Source: DATKOF01 sp035524795
GTDB lineage: Bacteria; Pseudomonadota; Gammaproteobacteria; Burkholderiales; SG8-41
Reading direction: 5' to 3'
Assembly (NCBI GenBank): GCA_035524795.1
Contig: DATKOF010000001.1
Location: 11,703-75,702, forward strand
DNA: 64,000 nt
Position numbers and translations under genes: made by a program. Shown piece by piece: positions 9,435 through 17,886 of the stretch (position 1 is the first letter of the stretch; each line of letters starts with the position of its first letter). Below the pieces are notes generated by a model, which was given only the letters and a program-made list of their open reading frames with translations, ran no database searches and was not told the origin of the DNA.

Positions 9435-9818
9435 ATGGTTAAACCACCCATGCCGCCCAAACAGAACATCTGCCCGGCCCACATCACTCTGCGCGTCATC
9501 GGCGGCAAATGGAAACTGGTGATCCTGTGGCATCTATGGCACGACACCAAACGCTTCAGCGAGCTGAAACGCGCGATTCCCGGGATCACCCAGCGCATGC
9601 TGACGCAACAGTTGCGCGAACTCGAGCGCGACGGCGTCGTATCGCGCAAGGTCTACGCTCAGGTGCCGCCGCGCGTTGAATACGGGATGACGGATTTCGG
9701 CCGTACGCTGGAGCCGATCCTGCGCTTGATGTGCAAATGGGGCGAAGAGCACGCGCGGCGCGTGACCAGCCGCGCGCGTCAGAGCGACGCCACCAAGTCC
9801 GTACGGCTGGCGGCCTGA
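9435..9818 (+). CDS. HxlR family winged-helix transcriptional regulator
   Basis: A 127-residue regulator. After a short Pro-rich start come NICPAHITLRVIGGKWKLVI, with the conserved N-terminal Cys, and then RFSELKRAIPGITQRMLTQQ, the recognition helix region. LRELERDGVVSRKVY and PRVEYGMTDFGRTLEPIL form the wing and following helix. HxlR proteins sense electrophiles or quinones, often through that Cys, and control nearby detoxification genes. Its position divergent from the RND operon suggests that it regulates the pump. It ends 10 bases from pabB in convergent orientation. Confidence 0.93.
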   Translation: MVKPPMPPKQNICPAHITLRVIGGKWKLVILWHLWHDTKRFSELKRAIPGITQRMLTQQLRELERDGVVSRKVYAQVPPRVEYGMTDFGRTLEPILRLMCKWGEEHARRVTSRARQSDATKSVRLAA

Positions 9819-9828
9819 TCTTTCCACA

Positions 9829-11214
9829 TCAGCCGCCGGCGCGTCCCGGCAGCGACCGCTGCATCAGATTCAGTACGGCGGCGGCTTTGTCGAAAGTTTC
9901 CTGATATTCGTCGGCGAGGCGCGAATCGGCAACGATCCCGCCCCCGGCTGAAAAATAGACTTTGCCGCCCGCACATATCAGCGTGCGGATGACGATGCTG
10001 GTGTCCATGCCGCCATCCTGCCCGATATAGCCGATCGCGCCGCAATAGACGCCGCGCCGGTGCGGTTCGAGTTCCTCGATGATCTGCATCGCGCGCAGCT
10101 TCGGAGCGCCGGTAATCGATCCTCCCGGAAAACATCCACGCAACAGGTCGAGCGCGTCCCGATCGCCGCGCAGTCTGCCGGTGACGGTGCTGACCAGATG
10201 GTGCACGGTCGCAAAACTCTCGATTTCGAACAGCTTCGGCACCTTGACTGATCCGTGCGCGCAGTTTTTGGAAAGATCGTTGCGCAGCAGATCGACGATC
10301 ATCAGGTTTTCGGCGCGATCCTTCTCACTCGACTGCAGATCGTGCATGATCCCGGCGTCGAGCCGTGGATGGCCGGCGCGCGCGCGCGTGCCCTTGACCG
10401 GCCTGGTTTCAACACGGTCGCCTTCGACCTTCAGGAAACGCTCGGGCGAGGCGGACAGGATCTGGCCGTACGGCGTATTCAGATATGCGGCATGGGGCGC
10501 GGGATTGACGATGCGCAGCGCCTGATACGCGAGCCAGGGATCCCCCCTGAACGGCGCGCTGAAGCGCTGTGCCAAGTTGACCTGATAACAATCGCCGGCA
10601 TCGATGTAGCGAAGCGCGCGTTCGAATGCCATCGCATAAGCATCCGGCCCCAGATTGGACGAAGGTGCCGCGGTGATGCAAAACGGCCGGCGCGCGCGTT
10701 CGGCCGCGGGCGCACTGAAGCGCGCCACGAATTCGCGCCAGCGCGTGCGCGTGTCTGCGCGCCGACCGCCGACGAGCCAGCCGCGTCGCTCGTGATGGTC
10801 GACGACGACTGCCCAGTCATAGAGACCGACCGCCATTTCCGGCATGCGCACGTCGTCGGCGGCGGATTCCGGCAGGCGTTCAAATCGGCGCGCGAGATCG
10901 TAACCGAAATAGCCGATGGCGCCGCCACTGAACGGCAGACCGCGTGCCGGCTGCTTCCCGATGCCGAGATGGCGGCCCAGCAGCGCAAATGGATCTTCGC
11001 GCGACAATTCGTTGATGCCGCCGCGCACTTCAGTCATCTTGCCGCGCGTTACCACCGTCGCATAGGGTTCAGCGGCCAGAATATCGTAGCGTGCACGGGC
11101 CGGATGGCAGCACCCGCTGTCGAGAAACACCGCCCACGGCCGGTCGGCAACCGCTTCGAACAATGCGGCGCCGTCCCCGTGGTACGGCAATTCGGTGCAC
11201 AATAAATCCGCCAT
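9829..11214 (-). CDS. pabB: Aminodeoxychorismate synthase component I
   Basis: A 461-residue chorismate-binding enzyme that aminates chorismate to 4-amino-4-deoxychorismate for folate synthesis, using ammonia from the PabA glutaminase. The C-terminal chorismate domain shows RPVKGTRARAGHPR, ENLMIVDLLRNDLSKNC and PGGSITGAPKLRAMQIIEEL. The last is the PabB/TrpE active-site signature. The first 150 residues fit the PabB N-terminal domain rather than TrpE, and no trpG or trpD neighbours are present. No pabC (4-amino-4-deoxychorismate lyase) domain is fused to the C-terminus. GGAG abuts the ATG. Confidence 0.94.
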   Translation of the reverse strand: MADLLCTELPYHGDGAALFEAVADRPWAVFLDSGCCHPARARYDILAAEPYATVVTRGKMTEVRGGINELSREDPFALLGRHLGIGKQPARGLPFSGGAIGYFGYDLARRFERLPESAADDVRMPEMAVGLYDWAVVVDHHERRGWLVGGRRADTRTRWREFVARFSAPAAERARRPFCITAAPSSNLGPDAYAMAFERALRYIDAGDCYQVNLAQRFSAPFRGDPWLAYQALRIVNPAPHAAYLNTPYGQILSASPERFLKVEGDRVETRPVKGTRARAGHPRLDAGIMHDLQSSEKDRAENLMIVDLLRNDLSKNCAHGSVKVPKLFEIESFATVHHLVSTVTGRLRGDRDALDLLRGCFPGGSITGAPKLRAMQIIEELEPHRRGVYCGAIGYIGQDGGMDTSIVIRTLICAGGKVYFSAGGGIVADSRLADEYQETFDKAAAVLNLMQRSLPGRAGG

Positions 11215-11261
11215 CTCCGTATACTAGCGCAAGCTCGACCAACTTCTGCCGCACACATCGA

Positions 11262-12149
11262 TTGGCTGCCGGCTATCGCGGACGTTTCGCCCCCTCCCCG
11301 ACGGGTCCCCTGCATTTCGGTTCGCTGGTCGCGGCAGTCGCCAGCTACGCTGATGCCCGCAGCCGCGGGGGAACGTGGCTGGTGCGCATCGAGGATCTGG
11401 ATCGGCCGCGCACGGTCGCCGGCGCCGCTGACGATATTCTGCGCACGCTCAACGCCTGTGGTCTGCAATGGGATGGAGTCGTCCATCAAAGTCGGCGGCA
11501 CGGCGCCTATCATGCAGCGTTGCACCGTTTGCGCAAACAGGGCGTGATCTATCCTTGTGCCTGCAGCCGCCGCGAAATCGCCGATTCTGCGATTTCCGGC
11601 ATCGAGGGCCCGGTCTATCCCGGCACCTGCCGCAAGGGTCTGGCGACAGACAAGCGCCCGCACGCATGGCGCGTCGACACGCGGGGAGTACGGATTGCTT
11701 TCGAAGACACACTACAGGGAAAGATCGAACAGGACCTCGAGCACGACGTCGGTGATTTCGTGCTCTACCGCAGTTGCGTATTCGCCTATCAGCTTGCAGT
11801 GGTGGTCGACGATGCCGAGCAAGGCATCACCGACGTCGTGCGCGGCGCCGATCTGCTGGATTCGACGCCGCGCCAGATCTACCTGCAGCGTTTACTGGGG
11901 TTGCCGACCCCCCATTATCTGCACGTACCGGTAGCGGCCAACGACAGGGGGGAGAAACTCGGCAAACAGACAATGGCGGCTGCGATTGATGCGGGAGATC
12001 CGCGCCCGGCGCTGGTCGCGGCATTACATTTTCTGGGGCTCGATCCGCCGGCGGAAATCACCGTTGCGAGCATCGCCGCAGTGTGGCGGTGGACTATCCG
12101 GCACTGGCAGGTCGCCCGATTGCCGCGCATCAGATGGCTTCGCGTATAG
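11262..12149 (+). CDS. gluQ: Glutamyl-queuosine tRNA(Asp) synthetase
   Basis: A class I synthetase fragment that attaches glutamate to the queuosine base of tRNA(Asp). The HIGH-like motif is in RFAPSPTGPLHFGSLVAAV, the zinc-site cysteines are in YPCACSRREI and YPGTCRKG, and the KMSKS-like loop is GEKLGKQT. The anticodon-binding domain of full GluRS is absent, as expected. The frame is open upstream into pabB, but the only start that leaves the family's normal length (295 residues) is TTG at 11262, four codons before the GYRGRFAPSPTG core. Queuosine synthesis genes queD and queE lie at 32 kb. Confidence 0.92.
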   Translation: MAAGYRGRFAPSPTGPLHFGSLVAAVASYADARSRGGTWLVRIEDLDRPRTVAGAADDILRTLNACGLQWDGVVHQSRRHGAYHAALHRLRKQGVIYPCACSRREIADSAISGIEGPVYPGTCRKGLATDKRPHAWRVDTRGVRIAFEDTLQGKIEQDLEHDVGDFVLYRSCVFAYQLAVVVDDAEQGITDVVRGADLLDSTPRQIYLQRLLGLPTPHYLHVPVAANDRGEKLGKQTMAAAIDAGDPRPALVAALHFLGLDPPAEITVASIAAVWRWTIRHWQVARLPRIRWLRV

Positions 12150-12491
12150 CTAACCCGGCGGCCAGCGGAACGGCCGCCCGGCAAGCAGATGCAGGTGCAG
12201 ATGAAACACTGTCTGGCCGGCCTGTTCGCCATTGTTGACGACCAGGCGGAAATCATCAGCTGTTCCAAGTTGACGTGCGATTTTGCCGGCGATGAGCAGC
12301 AGGTGGCCAAGCAATACCTGATCCCCGGCTTCCGCGTTGGCAAGACGATCGATCGGTTTCTTCGGGATCAGCAACAAGTGGACTGGCGCCTGCGGATTGA
12401 TGTCCTTGATTGCAACGCACAGATCGTCTTCATAGACGATGTCGGACGGGAACTGCCGGTTGATGATCCTGGTGAAAAGGGTGTCCGTCAT
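12150..12491 (-). CDS. HIT family protein (HinT-like nucleotide hydrolase)
   Basis: A 113-residue histidine-triad protein. The C-terminal signature FHLHLHLLAG supplies the catalytic histidines, and LFTRIINRQFPSDIVYEDD is the usual opening. HinT-type enzymes hydrolyse aminoacyl-adenylates and AMP-lysine and act as purine nucleoside phosphoramidases. The ATG at 12491 overlaps the stop of the upstream lipoprotein gene by 4 bases, so the gene is translationally coupled to the lipid-transport operon. It ends next to gluQ in convergent orientation with no gap. Confidence 0.93.
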   Translation of the reverse strand: MTDTLFTRIINRQFPSDIVYEDDLCVAIKDINPQAPVHLLLIPKKPIDRLANAEAGDQVLLGHLLLIAGKIARQLGTADDFRLVVNNGEQAGQTVFHLHLHLLAGRPFRWPPG

Positions 12492-13108
12492 TTTTCGCGT
12501 CTGTTTTCCACAGCGATGTTTGCGGCAGTCCATGCGACGACTGCATTCACCAGTTCGTCGCTGGCCGCGGTCAGCGCGCGCACCCCGCCGGCGGCGTCCG
12601 GGGTCGGTGCCGCTTTCTCGAACACAAAATCCTTCTGCGCAATCAGCGTCCGCTGCGCAGCGTCAACCAGACTTGCCCGCGCCGCGACCACGCCACGGCT
12701 CGTATCGGCGCGATCGAATACCTGGGAAAAATCCTCCAGTTCGACGCGCAGCGCATAATTGACGCGCACGCCATCGGCCACGCCGACCACGCCCCCGGTG
12801 CTCGCCTGCGTAAGCCGGTCGCGCAGCCGCTGCGTCAGCAGGGCGGCTGGCGACGCCGCCCAGCGGCTGTCGGCGTAACTGCGCTGGCGGCCGGCGTCCT
12901 GCCCCAGGCGGTAGGCGATCTCCGTGGTATCGAGCCAGAACGGGGCATCCACGTTATGCAGCAACAGACTGGCATTGATATTCCTGGCGGTGCCGGCGTT
13001 GATCTGGGGCGCGCCGAGATCGTAGGTGGCCGGCGTCAGTTTCACCGACGGGCCGAACGAACAGCCGGCCAGCACCATCGCGCACAGCACCATCCATAAA
13101 TTCTTCAT
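12488..13108 (-). CDS. ABC-type transport auxiliary lipoprotein (PqiC/MlaB-locus type)
   Basis: A 206-residue lipoprotein with a clear lipobox MVLAGC at residues 12-17. The mature part contains YDLGAPQ, then SRWAASPAALLTQRLRDRL, the core of the ABC_trans_aux (PF03886) family that accompanies MCE transporters and sits in the outer membrane. It overlaps the MCE gene by 4 bases on one side and the HIT gene by 4 bases on the other. It probably docks the MCE subunit to the outer membrane in lipid transfer. Confidence 0.88.
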   Translation of the reverse strand: MKNLWMVLCAMVLAGCSFGPSVKLTPATYDLGAPQINAGTARNINASLLLHNVDAPFWLDTTEIAYRLGQDAGRQRSYADSRWAASPAALLTQRLRDRLTQASTGGVVGVADGVRVNYALRVELEDFSQVFDRADTSRGVVAARASLVDAAQRTLIAQKDFVFEKAAPTPDAAGGVRALTAASDELVNAVVAWTAANIAVENRREK

Positions 13109-13890
13109 TGTGCGTTCAACCCCGCCGAAAATCCGCGTTCGCCAGGGCCGGGCGGCGGCGGATTCTTGCCGAACAGAAGACTGTGCGGCTGTTCATCGAT
13201 CTCGGTGATCAGCCGATCAAGGCCGCGTGATGAGCGCTGCACATCTTCCAGCAATCCGTTGAATCGCGGCAGCGTATCGTTGACTTCCACAAACACCGAA
13301 TCGGCGCGCTTGAGTGTCATACTGGCATTGCCCGCCAGCGAAGAAATGCCGTCGGCAGCGCGGTCGAACTGGTGCAGGGTCGCCATCAACTGTTTCTGAT
13401 TTTTATCGTCGAGCAGGACGTTGACGCGCTGAGCGACCCGATTGAAGTTTTCGATCATTTGCTGGCCGGAACTGGTGACGCTGTCCATGAACGACGGGTG
13501 CACGTCGATGCGGGCAAGCTCGCCGGACAGCAGCGCAGGATTGCTGCCGTCGTCATCCAGCATCACGTACGACAATCCGGTGACGCCTTGGGACCCGAGC
13601 TGGGCGTAGACGCCATGCGTCAGCGGGGTATCGGCCCTGACCGCGATTCTTACCAGGATGTTGCGGACGTCGTCGGGATCGAACTCAATGTTGACAACCT
13701 TGCCGACAGTCACGCCACGGTAGCGCACCGGCGCCTGGAGATTGAGCCCCGTTACCGGATGATGCGACACCAGGAGATAATCTCTGGTCTTGACGGTGTC
13801 GTTGCTGAACCACAATGCAGTCGCGATGATGCCGGCGCCAAGCAATAACGTAAACAAACCCGCTGCAAGCGCGTAAGCCCTGTTTTCCAT
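13105..13890 (-). CDS. MCE/MlaD family lipid-transport substrate-binding protein
   Basis: A 261-residue periplasmic protein anchored by one N-terminal helix (residues 6-28). A single MCE domain follows, with VTGLNLQAPVRYRGVTVGKV and later GSQGVTGLSYVMLDDDG. The rest is helical and ends in a Pro/Gly-rich tail. MCE proteins form hexameric rings that pass phospholipids between the membranes. It lies between the ATPase (24 bases upstream) and the auxiliary lipoprotein (4-base overlap). It is longer than E. coli MlaD and resembles the single-MCE proteins of MlaFE-like loci with a PqiC-type lipoprotein. Confidence 0.93.
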   Translation of the reverse strand: MENRAYALAAGLFTLLLGAGIIATALWFSNDTVKTRDYLLVSHHPVTGLNLQAPVRYRGVTVGKVVNIEFDPDDVRNILVRIAVRADTPLTHGVYAQLGSQGVTGLSYVMLDDDGSNPALLSGELARIDVHPSFMDSVTSSGQQMIENFNRVAQRVNVLLDDKNQKQLMATLHQFDRAADGISSLAGNASMTLKRADSVFVEVNDTLPRFNGLLEDVQRSSRGLDRLITEIDEQPHSLLFGKNPPPPGPGERGFSAGLNAQ

Positions 13891-13914
13891 CGCCTCCTCC
13901 CAGAATATCCGTCT

Positions 13915-14700
13915 TTACGTCAACAATACCATGTCCTTGACGGCTTCGAGCGCGCGCCGTCCGCGTTCCCCCATGAAAAAATTGCCGATGAACGGATGCG
14001 GGTTGGCCACCACCTCGTCCAGCGTGCCGACGATGACCAGCCGCTGTTCGCACAGCACTGCGATACGATGCGACAATGCCACCAGCGTATCGAGATCGTG
14101 CGTAACCATCACCACCGTCAGATCCAGCTCCCGGTGCAATTCCTGAATCAGCTTGACAAAACTCTCGCTGCGGTCCGGATCGAGTCCGGCCGTCGGTTCG
14201 TCTAGAAACAGCAGTTCCGGCTCGAGAGCGATCGCACGCGCCAGCGCGATGCGTTTGATCATGCCGCCCGACAGCTCGGATGGCATTTTAGCGGCATGGC
14301 GCGGTTCGATGCCAACCATTTCAAGTTTGACCATCACCAGATCGTGGATCAAACCTTCGTCGAGCGCACGCAGCTCGCGTAGCGGCAAGGCAATGTTGTC
14401 GAACACCGTCAGCGCAGAAAACAGCGCACCTTCCTGAAACAGCATGCCCCAGCGATTGCGCAGGCTACGGAGCCGGCTCTGGTCACCACCGTGCAGCGGA
14501 ACGCCGAATACGCGCACTTCGCCGCGCGCAGGCTGTTCAAGGCCGAGCATCTGCCGCAACAAGGTGGTTTTGCCACTGCCGGAACCGCCAACCAGTGACA
14601 TGATCTCCCCACGACGTACGCTCAAATCGATGTCCCGGTGGACAACGTGGCTGCCGAACTGCGTCCACAGACCCTCGATTTCAATGATGCATCCCGCCAT
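13915..14700 (-). CDS. ABC transporter ATP-binding protein (MlaF-like)
   Basis: A 261-residue ATPase driving the MCE lipid transporter. Walker A is GGSGSGKTTLLR near residue 38, the ABC signature is SELSGGMIKRIALARA, Walker B is ELLFLDEPTAGLDP, and the switch His follows in VMVTHDLDT. The variant signature LSGGM is common in MlaF-type proteins. Its start overlaps the permease stop by 1 base. Confidence 0.95.
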   Translation of the reverse strand: MAGCIIEIEGLWTQFGSHVVHRDIDLSVRRGEIMSLVGGSGSGKTTLLRQMLGLEQPARGEVRVFGVPLHGGDQSRLRSLRNRWGMLFQEGALFSALTVFDNIALPLRELRALDEGLIHDLVMVKLEMVGIEPRHAAKMPSELSGGMIKRIALARAIALEPELLFLDEPTAGLDPDRSESFVKLIQELHRELDLTVVMVTHDLDTLVALSHRIAVLCEQRLVIVGTLDEVVANPHPFIGNFFMGERGRRALEAVKDMVLLT

Positions 14701-15839
14701 CAGCCGACTCCTACATCCTTGAACAGAATCGCGAATATCGCATCAACGATGATCACCACGGTAATCGAGGTCACGACCGAATTCGTGGTGCCAATGCCGA
14801 GACTTTCGGTATTGGGCTCTATGCGCAGACCGAAATGACAGCCGATTAGTGCAATCAATGATCCGAACACGATGCCTTTTCCGAGTCCCAGCCATAAATT
14901 GGCGATCGGGACTGCGTCCGGCAGGCTGGACAGGAAATATACGTAACCGATATCGAGCTGAGCGTGCGCCGACACCATGCCGCCGATCAGCGCGACGCCG
15001 TCGGTCCATAATATGATCAGCGGCATCGAAAGCGCGAGCGCAAACATCTTGGGCATGACCAGCCGCAAAGTATGGGGAATACCCATCACCGCCATCGCGT
15101 CGAGCTCTTCCGTCACGCGCATCACGCCAAGCTGCGCTGTAATCGCGGAACCTGAACGACCGGCAACCAGAATCGCCGCCAATACCGGACCCAGTTCACG
15201 GATCACGCTGATGCCGAGGATATTGATGATGAACGCGTCGGCCCCGAACAGCTTGAGCTGCTGCGCCGAAAGATAGCTCAACACCACGCCGACCAGGAAC
15301 CCGACCAGCGCCGTAATGCCGAGCGCTTGGGCGCCGGTGCGGTAAATACTGGCGGAAATTTCCCGCCATGGTATGTTTGCCGGCCGACGCAGCAAGTCCA
15401 GGGTATCGAGTACCACCTGCCCGAGCACCATAACAACTGCCAGCAGATGGTCGACCAGCGATAACACTCCCTGCCCGAGTACAACCACTCCGTAGAAGGG
15501 ATCGTGCGGCCGGTGCAGCGGCACGGGTTCCGGAGGCAAATCGAAGCGGTCAAAGATTTGCTCATGTTCCGGCCTCAACAGGAGCTGCGCCACCCGGTGC
15601 TTCCCCCACACCCGCCACAGCAGCATTGCCCCGGCGTGATCGAGCATCTGGACGTGCCGCAAATCCCACTCACATCGCTGATCCAGAGCACATTCGGCAA
15701 GTTGCGGCTGCAATTCGGACAAGCGGGGTTCTAATCCATGCAGGTTCCAAGCCCCCCCCAGCTCACAGCGTTGCATACCTCCAATTTTTGTCCGCTGCAA
15801 ATAGGGCGCTGAAAAATCCTGAAGTTCAGCATCCGACAT
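14700..15839 (-). CDS. MlaE-type ABC permease with N-terminal STAS-like domain
   Basis: A 379-residue inner-membrane permease. The first 110 residues are soluble and resemble a STAS domain (WNLHGLEPRLSELQPQL, then DLRHVQMLDHAGAMLLWRVW). Residues 125-379 are the MlaE permease, with VGFLVGVVLSYLSAQQLKLF, RELGPVLAAILVAGRSGSAI and EELDAMAVMGIPHTLRLVMP. In E. coli the STAS protein MlaB is separate; here it is fused to the permease. First gene of the operon permease-ATPase-MCE-lipoprotein-HIT. Confidence 0.94.
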   Translation of the reverse strand: MSDAELQDFSAPYLQRTKIGGMQRCELGGAWNLHGLEPRLSELQPQLAECALDQRCEWDLRHVQMLDHAGAMLLWRVWGKHRVAQLLLRPEHEQIFDRFDLPPEPVPLHRPHDPFYGVVVLGQGVLSLVDHLLAVVMVLGQVVLDTLDLLRRPANIPWREISASIYRTGAQALGITALVGFLVGVVLSYLSAQQLKLFGADAFIINILGISVIRELGPVLAAILVAGRSGSAITAQLGVMRVTEELDAMAVMGIPHTLRLVMPKMFALALSMPLIILWTDGVALIGGMVSAHAQLDIGYVYFLSSLPDAVPIANLWLGLGKGIVFGSLIALIGCHFGLRIEPNTESLGIGTTNSVVTSITVVIIVDAIFAILFKDVGVG

Positions 15840-15948
15840 GGCACATATTCCCCGATGAATCCAAAATGATATTTATCTATATGATTTGTAACATTTTTAT
15901 AATTTTGCGGTTTGTTTGATGCAACGCAAAATACGTATTCGAAAGTTC

Positions 15949-15977
15949 TTGACTTATCAATATAAAATAGTTATTGT
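15949..15977 (+). promoter_or_regulatory. Phasin gene promoter
   Basis: TTGACT (15949-15954), a 17-base spacer and TATTGT (15972-15977) match a sigma-70 promoter. The spacer is AT-rich. It lies about 80 bases before the phasin start. Confidence 0.6.
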
Positions 15978-15989
15978 GCAATGCAGCAA
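15974..15989. promoter_or_regulatory. Candidate PhaR operator at the phasin promoter
   Basis: TTGTGCAATGCAGCAA is an imperfect dyad (TTGTGCA / TGC-GCAA). It overlaps the -10 box and the expected transcription start, as a repressor site would. PhaR of PHB-forming Betaproteobacteria is known to bind TGC-rich dyads at phasin promoters; the match here is by eye. Confidence 0.45.
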
Positions 15990-16054
15990 AATAATAACTC
16001 TCGGGTTTCAGATCGATTTTTCATGATTTATAAACCGTTTGAAGGGAAATCACA

Positions 16055-16585
16055 ATGTACCAAGCTCCTGAACAGCTGATCACATTGGGCAAGGCGAATT
16101 TTGAAATTGCAGTACGGTGTGCCAGCATCGCGTTGGAAGGCGCCGAACGGCTGCTTCAATTACAGATCACTGCCACGAAAGAAGCTTTTGCCGACGGTGT
16201 GCGGCAAACCAAGACCGTAGCGGAAATCAAGGATCTTCAGGAACTCGCCCGGCTTAAGGAAAGCCTTACTCAGCCGGCCGTCGAGAAGGCGGCCAGCTAT
16301 GCCAAAAACGTTTACGATGTCGTGACCGGAACCCAGTCCGAACTCGGCGGTGTGCTCGAAGAACAAATTGCCGACCTCAACAAACATGCCGTTACTGCGC
16401 TTGACCGATTCATAAAATCAGCACCTGCCGGATCGGAAGTCGCCGTTGCCACCGCCAAGTCCACCATTTCCGCGATCAACTCCGCTTACGACAATTTTGC
16501 AAGAGCAGCGAAACAGTTCGCGGATTTGGCCCGGCTCAATATGGACACCCTAGTCAGCCAGAGCCGACAGCAATATACACAATAA
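16055..16585 (+). CDS. Phasin family protein (PHA granule-associated)
   Basis: A 176-residue, almost wholly helical protein without signal peptide. It begins MYQAPEQLITLGKANFEIAV and contains ASIALEGAERLLQLQI, the standard opening of the phasin_2 family. Phasins coat polyhydroxyalkanoate granules and control their size. GAAGGGA precedes the ATG. No PHA synthase is in the window, so the gene stands alone under its own promoter. The C-terminal third is Ala/Lys-rich and ends in a Gln/Tyr tail. Confidence 0.93.
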   Translation: MYQAPEQLITLGKANFEIAVRCASIALEGAERLLQLQITATKEAFADGVRQTKTVAEIKDLQELARLKESLTQPAVEKAASYAKNVYDVVTGTQSELGGVLEEQIADLNKHAVTALDRFIKSAPAGSEVAVATAKSTISAINSAYDNFARAAKQFADLARLNMDTLVSQSRQQYTQ

Positions 16586-17229
16586 GAATCTGCCCGGCTG
16601 TTCCGCTTTTTCTTCATGCTGGACAGCGATGCTGGTGGTTTTTGCCATGCCATATTCGAGCAGGAATCTGCCGGGATGAAAACTGCCGGCGGGCGTTCAA
16701 GCCGGCCCGGTTACGCTCAATGTGCGAGCGCAATTCGTCGAGGGTTTCAAATATATGAGGGGGATGATGCGACACCTGCCCGTATTGTGCGTGCCGGTCT
16801 TGGCGACGGTACTGATCCGGCATATTCGCACCCCTCGAGCGGCAATGCATGATCGAAACTGGCTGCAACAGCAATCCAGACGATCAAATTCGCATATTTC
16901 GCGATGCGGTGACGGAATATATTCTTGAGCGACGACGCCTGGTCATCGCAGATCGACAGCAGGCTGCCGCCCATCCTGACGCTGTCGTATTGTTCCCGCT
17001 TGACAATCCGAATACCCCCATTTTCGGCGATTGAATTGCCGTAATGCAGCCGGCCCGGTTTCCGGGTCGAAGTCCAATGCGATGGGACCTGCCGCGAACC
17101 ACAGCGCGGGTATCCTTGCGCACGACCGCTTCCCACGAAGAGCGTAAACCCCGATCCTGCAAAACAGCACTTGAATATCGTCGGACTGATTTATAACTAT
17201 ATGTTTACATTGCATATATTTTTAATATA
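16586..17229. other. Gene-poor 640-base stretch between phasin and hemP
   Basis: Several short overlapping frames exist on both strands (for example 16747-17136 and 16943-17215 on the minus strand), but none has a ribosome site or a recognisable family. Parts of the minus-strand frames look protein-like in different phases, so a decayed gene is possible. No transposase or tRNA was recognised. The last 60 bases become very AT-rich and lead into the hemP promoter. Confidence 0.5.
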
Positions 17230-17259
17230 TTTACTATTGTAATAAGAATCGTTATCATT
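17230..17259 (+). promoter_or_regulatory. hemP promoter overlapped by a Fur-box-like site
   Basis: TTTACT (17230-17235), 17 bases, then TATCAT (17253-17258) form a sigma-70-like promoter. AATAAGAATCGTTATCATT at 17241-17259 agrees with the 19-base Fur consensus at about 12 positions and covers the spacer and -10. Iron-loaded Fur would block the promoter. The predicted start of transcription falls at or next to the hemP ATG. Confidence 0.6.
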
Positions 17260-17264
17260 AAAAA

Positions 17265-17453
17265 ATGCACAGATCGGTGAAAACATACAATCACCAGCCG
17301 AAATCCGGGGCTTTGTCTCCCGCGACAGCGGCGCCGGCGCGCATCACCAGTGAACGATTACTGAATGGTGCGGCGGAGATTATTATCGAACATCAGGGAC
17401 GCGACTATCGGTTGCGTCTGACGCAAAACGGAAAACTGATTCTGACCGCCTGA
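17265..17453 (+). CDS. hemP: Hemin uptake protein HemP
   Basis: A 62-residue protein. The C-terminal half, ITSERLLNGAAEIIIEHQG followed by DYRLRLTQNGKLILT, is the conserved HemP (PF10636) core. HemP is a small cytoplasmic protein needed for expression of haem receptors in several Betaproteobacteria. A Fur-like site overlaps the promoter just before it. There is no Shine-Dalgarno, and the predicted transcript starts at the ATG, so it may be leaderless. No haem receptor or transport gene is adjacent. It ends directly against the convergent DUF3567 gene. Confidence 0.88.
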   Translation: MHRSVKTYNHQPKSGALSPATAAPARITSERLLNGAAEIIIEHQGRDYRLRLTQNGKLILTA

Positions 17454-17690
17454 TCAGTGGACAGCGACCCTGAAATCAATGGGCCCGCCAAAATCGGCGA
17501 GGAATTCATCAACGCGTTCAATTGATGGATCCTCAGCAATTACATCTATGATTGACGTACGGAACTTTCTGGCGACATCTCCATGCAGATAAGTGCCGCG
17601 GCCAGCCTGCTTGTCCACCACCTCATAACCATTCTGGGCCGGATACTCCAGCACATAATAGTTTTCACTGTCGTAAACAATGTTCATCAT
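17454..17690 (-). CDS. DUF3567 family protein
   Basis: A 78-residue acidic protein. It opens MNIVYDSENYYVLEYPAQ, continues GYEVVDKQAGRGTYLHG and ends in an acidic DPSIERVDEFLADFG helix, matching the DUF3567 family found mainly in Burkholderiales and relatives. Function is unknown. It has no signal peptide or membrane segment. It is convergent with hemP and its stop adjoins the hemP stop. The presence of the family is a useful taxonomic hint. Confidence 0.8.
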   Translation of the reverse strand: MMNIVYDSENYYVLEYPAQNGYEVVDKQAGRGTYLHGDVARKFRTSIIDVIAEDPSIERVDEFLADFGGPIDFRVAVH

Positions 17691-17886
17691 GAGCAGTTAA
17701 TGGGGGCGCCATTCGCGTTTTCAAGCGCCGGTCGTTCGAGGAAATACCGAAGGTTCCACCACAGATTCACAGCCCTTTCGCACTGCTTTTTGACAAAGAC
17801 GCGGCCCCGCTTTTCTGATGACCCGCTTATCCGGGATCGTCGCTCCCGTCGTAATTCTGTAATCATTGCTCAATATCATCAGCGGC

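Noticed and set aside
16614..17215. Several short minus-strand frames between phasin and hemP
   Set aside because: No ribosome site, no family and phase changes; kept only as a possible decayed gene.
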